This document shows positions 5,930 through 8,282 of a DNA stretch of 8,282 bases, piece after piece. Made by a program: the position numbers and the translations under genes. How positions within the stretch are numbered: the stretch's first letter is position 1; the number at the start of each line of letters is the position of its first letter. The notes below the pieces were generated by a model. That model had not been told where the DNA came from, did not search any database, and saw nothing but the letters and a program-made list of their open reading frames with translations. The DNA is taken from assembly GCA_019322385.1 (NCBI GenBank), contig JAHWIS010000011.1, positions 1 through 8,282 on the forward strand, in the 5' to 3' direction. Source of the DNA: Candidatus Woesearchaeota archaeon (GTDB lineage: Archaea > Nanobdellota > Nanobdellia > Woesearchaeales > UBA11576).

Positions 5930-8282
5930 ATGGCAAACTCAACCAAACTCGCTAAACCAAACCAGAACGGAAAGAACGGCAAGAACGGGAAGTCTCTTGA
6001 GAAGATCGTCGGCAAGGACGCAAGAGGATCCCGCGTCTATGTCCTCAGTGAAGTAGGCTATGACACAGACTACTTCAACCCTGATGCATACGAGAACCTT
6101 CTTAAGGTTATGGCAGAGGACAAGGACATCTCGGGGATTCTTATCGACGGTGCTGTCACAAGGCTTGACAGGCCTGAGTTCCTCAATGACTCGCTGACCT
6201 ATTGGAGGCGCTCTGAAGAGGACTGCATGAACGAGACAGAGAGCATACCCAACAAGCGGCAGTACAAGAACATGATGGAGACCCAGCTGAAGATACTTGA
6301 GCAGCGCATCATGGAGATGAAGGAGCGCGTCCCTCAGGTAAAGGATGTTGTCCTTTCTATAGATTCTGATGACATGCAGTACACGATATCTGCGATGGTC
6401 AATGAGATGCTCCTTAGAGGACAGAAGGAGATCAAGGAATCCATAACAAAACTCCGGGAAAGGAAAAAGAAGCTGAAGAAGGATTACACAAAGATGCAGA
6501 AGGACTACGAAAACCTTGAGAGCATGGATGGCTCAGGCAAGAAAAAAGCAGGCCTCACGAAACGCATGAGGACATGCGAGTCAAAGCTCGACTATGTAGA
6601 AGAGAAGATAAAGGACAAGGCTGACGAGCAGAAGCTGTACCGCGAAAAAAAGGTCAGGCCGGCACACCAGTTCTTCACAGCACGGTTCATAAGAAAACTG
6701 TACAGGAAATACCAGGGTCTCTGTGACAGGCTTGACGTGACCCTTGTCACGAACCCGTCGATCATCAAGTTCAATGACCTCACAATCGATTATGCACACA
6801 GCAGGCATGCCACCTGGGCTGTGCTGAAGCGAAGGGACAAGGCATTGGTCGAATCGACTCACGGCAAGTCTGACAAGCTGAAAGGGATCGATGTCCTCCT
6901 CGAGAGCGGGCATTTTGGTATCGGCTATAAGCAGTTCCAGAAGCTCAAGGACTCTCCTGCTGAGACCAATTTCAAGAACCAGTCTTCTTTTGATTCTGAA
7001 ACCTGTGATGATCATATAACGATAGTCATGGCTCTGCCTTTCGAGGACCAGGAGATGATCAGCGGATACTCGACAGGAAAGAAGCCTATCAGGCTTAGCG
7101 GAGGCAAGCCTATGAACACGAGGAAGATAGCAGCCATGGACCGCTACAAGAACGATTGTGTCAATGGCATCACAGTGATAACCAAGGATGAGGATGGCAT
7201 GGTCGGGACTGAGTGGATCCAGTACAGGAATTTTGCTAACGGCTCTGTCTTGAAGCAGCCAGAGGAATACTCGATCATCTGCGCCTCTTCTGACGAGCAC
7301 ATCGCATCGCCTGAAGCGAACCCCATAGTGACAAAGGGTTGGGTCGAGCTTTACAACCGCCTTCTCAAGCAGCCGACATCATTCAGGGGCAGGAAGGCGT
7401 TTGCAAAAGGCCTCATCAATGGCGGTGATGTCGCTGAGGCAAACTCTCGCAAGTGGGACCATCGTTATCATCAGAAGCGCGATCCAGAAGAGGTGATGAA
7501 AGAGAACCTCGAGCTTCTCACCAGATTCTCTCCTGACAGCATCGATAAGATTGTCGAGCTGGCCATGAAGATGACAAACGACTCGATGGGAGGGAGTGTC
7601 GAGAGCATGGCAGTCGTGCTTGACAGGGTCGCTGACTATTTCGAGAGCACACTGAATGGTTCCCTTGAGAAGAGCAGGCTGAAGTGGCTGCAGGTATCGA
7701 CAACAGGCAACCATTCAGACAATGTCCTGCGAGACCTCGGGATGCGCGAGAGCGATTTCCTCCAGCAGCGCCTCAAGGAAAGAGGCATCGAGACATACGA
7801 GGTGGGCAGGCCTGATTATTTCAAGAAGAACCCAGAAAAAGATGCAAGAGTCTTCCTAGGCGGATACAGCAACGCCCGCGTCCTGAACATACCGGATTAT
7901 GGTCTCGACATAGAAGGCAAGCCGATGTTCGGCCCGGTGAACCTTGTTGTCCAGCACGACCCTAAGGGTTCTGACATGAGGGGAGTGATAGGTGCAGGCA
8001 AGAATGCTGGCGCAGACCTTTCTATCGCCGGACACACACATGATAATCGCATGAGGCTCTACAAGACAGGTGATAACACATGGAGCGTCGCCTACAAACT
8101 GGCCACGCTGCAAGGAGTCTCCCCGACAGAGAAATACTATGCCGGTTCTGTTCCGAGGACACAGGCTGCGCACAAGCTTGTCATGCCTATGCCTGGCGAC
8201 TTTAGCGAGCAGGCCATACCTGTCACCTATCTGCGCGAGCAGGGCAGGGAATCCCTCCGCAGGACAGTCGAGCAGGAGATGA
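5930..8282 (+). CDS. Large calcineurin-like metallophosphoesterase, probably duplicated, 3' end missing
   Basis: The frame is open for 784 codons and leaves the right edge without a stop. A complete metallophosphoesterase motif set is seen in the second half: D455-E-H457 (motif I), GGD500 (II), GN594H595 (III), QH676D (IV) and GH702TH704 (V). The first half has a matching but altered series: SEVGYD (40-45), IDGAVT (72-77), SIDSDD (143-148), an NP at 275-276 and YAH290, then SGH328FG. It lacks most metal ligands, so it looks like an inactive second copy. A lysine/glutamate-rich coiled coil (about 165-240) interrupts it. A GKN-repeat tail lies at the N-terminus. The substrate is unknown; nucleic acid or phosphoester hydrolysis is the family theme. 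ATG 5930 is placed 4 nt after GGTGA; ATG 5927 directly before it is an alternative. No signal peptide is seen, so it is probably cytoplasmic. Confidence 0.8.
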   Translation, partial: MANSTKLAKPNQNGKNGKNGKSLEKIVGKDARGSRVYVLSEVGYDTDYFNPDAYENLLKVMAEDKDISGILIDGAVTRLDRPEFLNDSLTYWRRSEEDCMNETESIPNKRQYKNMMETQLKILEQRIMEMKERVPQVKDVVLSIDSDDMQYTISAMVNEMLLRGQKEIKESITKLRERKKKLKKDYTKMQKDYENLESMDGSGKKKAGLTKRMRTCESKLDYVEEKIKDKADEQKLYREKKVRPAHQFFTARFIRKLYRKYQGLCDRLDVTLVTNPSIIKFNDLTIDYAHSRHATWAVLKRRDKALVESTHGKSDKLKGIDVLLESGHFGIGYKQFQKLKDSPAETNFKNQSSFDSETCDDHITIVMALPFEDQEMISGYSTGKKPIRLSGGKPMNTRKIAAMDRYKNDCVNGITVITKDEDGMVGTEWIQYRNFANGSVLKQPEEYSIICASSDEHIASPEANPIVTKGWVELYNRLLKQPTSFRGRKAFAKGLINGGDVAEANSRKWDHRYHQKRDPEEVMKENLELLTRFSPDSIDKIVELAMKMTNDSMGGSVESMAVVLDRVADYFESTLNGSLEKSRLKWLQVSTTGNHSDNVLRDLGMRESDFLQQRLKERGIETYEVGRPDYFKKNPEKDARVFLGGYSNARVLNIPDYGLDIEGKPMFGPVNLVVQHDPKGSDMRGVIGAGKNAGADLSIAGHTHDNRMRLYKTGDNTWSVAYKLATLQGVSPTEKYYAGSVPRTQAAHKLVMPMPGDFSEQAIPVTYLREQGRESLRRTVEQEM

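Noticed and set aside
6581..7300. 239-codon reading frame on the minus strand
   Set aside because: It is antisense to the metallophosphoesterase frame, which is open across the whole region with recognisable motifs. No protein-like features are seen.

Overview
The window most likely comes from an archaeon, probably of the DPANN group (Woesearchaeota- or Pacearchaeota-like). Evidence: AT-rich TATA boxes of the archaeal type lie about 25-30 nt ahead of predicted transcript starts. One gene appears leaderless and others have GGTG-type ribosome binding sites. The gene content also fits: a SpoIIM/DUF95 membrane protein, a sequon-rich type II surface protein with a DNRLRE domain, and a duplicated sigma-r4-like HTH protein. 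The lineage is an inference from style and content; no rRNA or other marker is present.

Left part, minus strand (read right to left). A possible 49-codon gene (4190-4339) is followed by a SpoIIM-family membrane protein (3215-4057). Next comes a 352-nt intergenic region with six copies of a 15-16 bp element around TCCTACTATGTGTGTA. Then follows a two-gene unit: a 152-aa protein made of two HTH repeats (2404-2862), overlapping by 8 nt the start of a large surface protein (2411 to beyond base 1). One copy of the element sits between the TATA box and the predicted start of the HTH transcript and two lie just upstream of that TATA box. The simplest model is that the tandem-HTH protein controls itself and the surface protein through this array.

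Middle. About 500 nt (4340-4838) is AT-rich and noncoding and separates divergent promoters. It holds four CRTGATT heptamers and, near the plus-strand gene, a two-step hairpin just ahead of the ribosome binding site.

Right part, plus strand. A secreted or membrane-anchored trypsin-like (HtrA-like, PDZ-less) serine protease (4839-5756) is followed by a 173-nt region with strong competing inverted repeats. After that comes a long gene (5930 to beyond 8282) with a complete set of calcineurin-like metallophosphoesterase motifs in its second half. Its first half looks like a degenerate second copy of the same fold, interrupted by a coiled coil. Both large end genes are cut by the window edges. The most unusual items are the HTH protein with its operator-like array, the double phosphoesterase with a probable dead first domain, and the structured leader before it.
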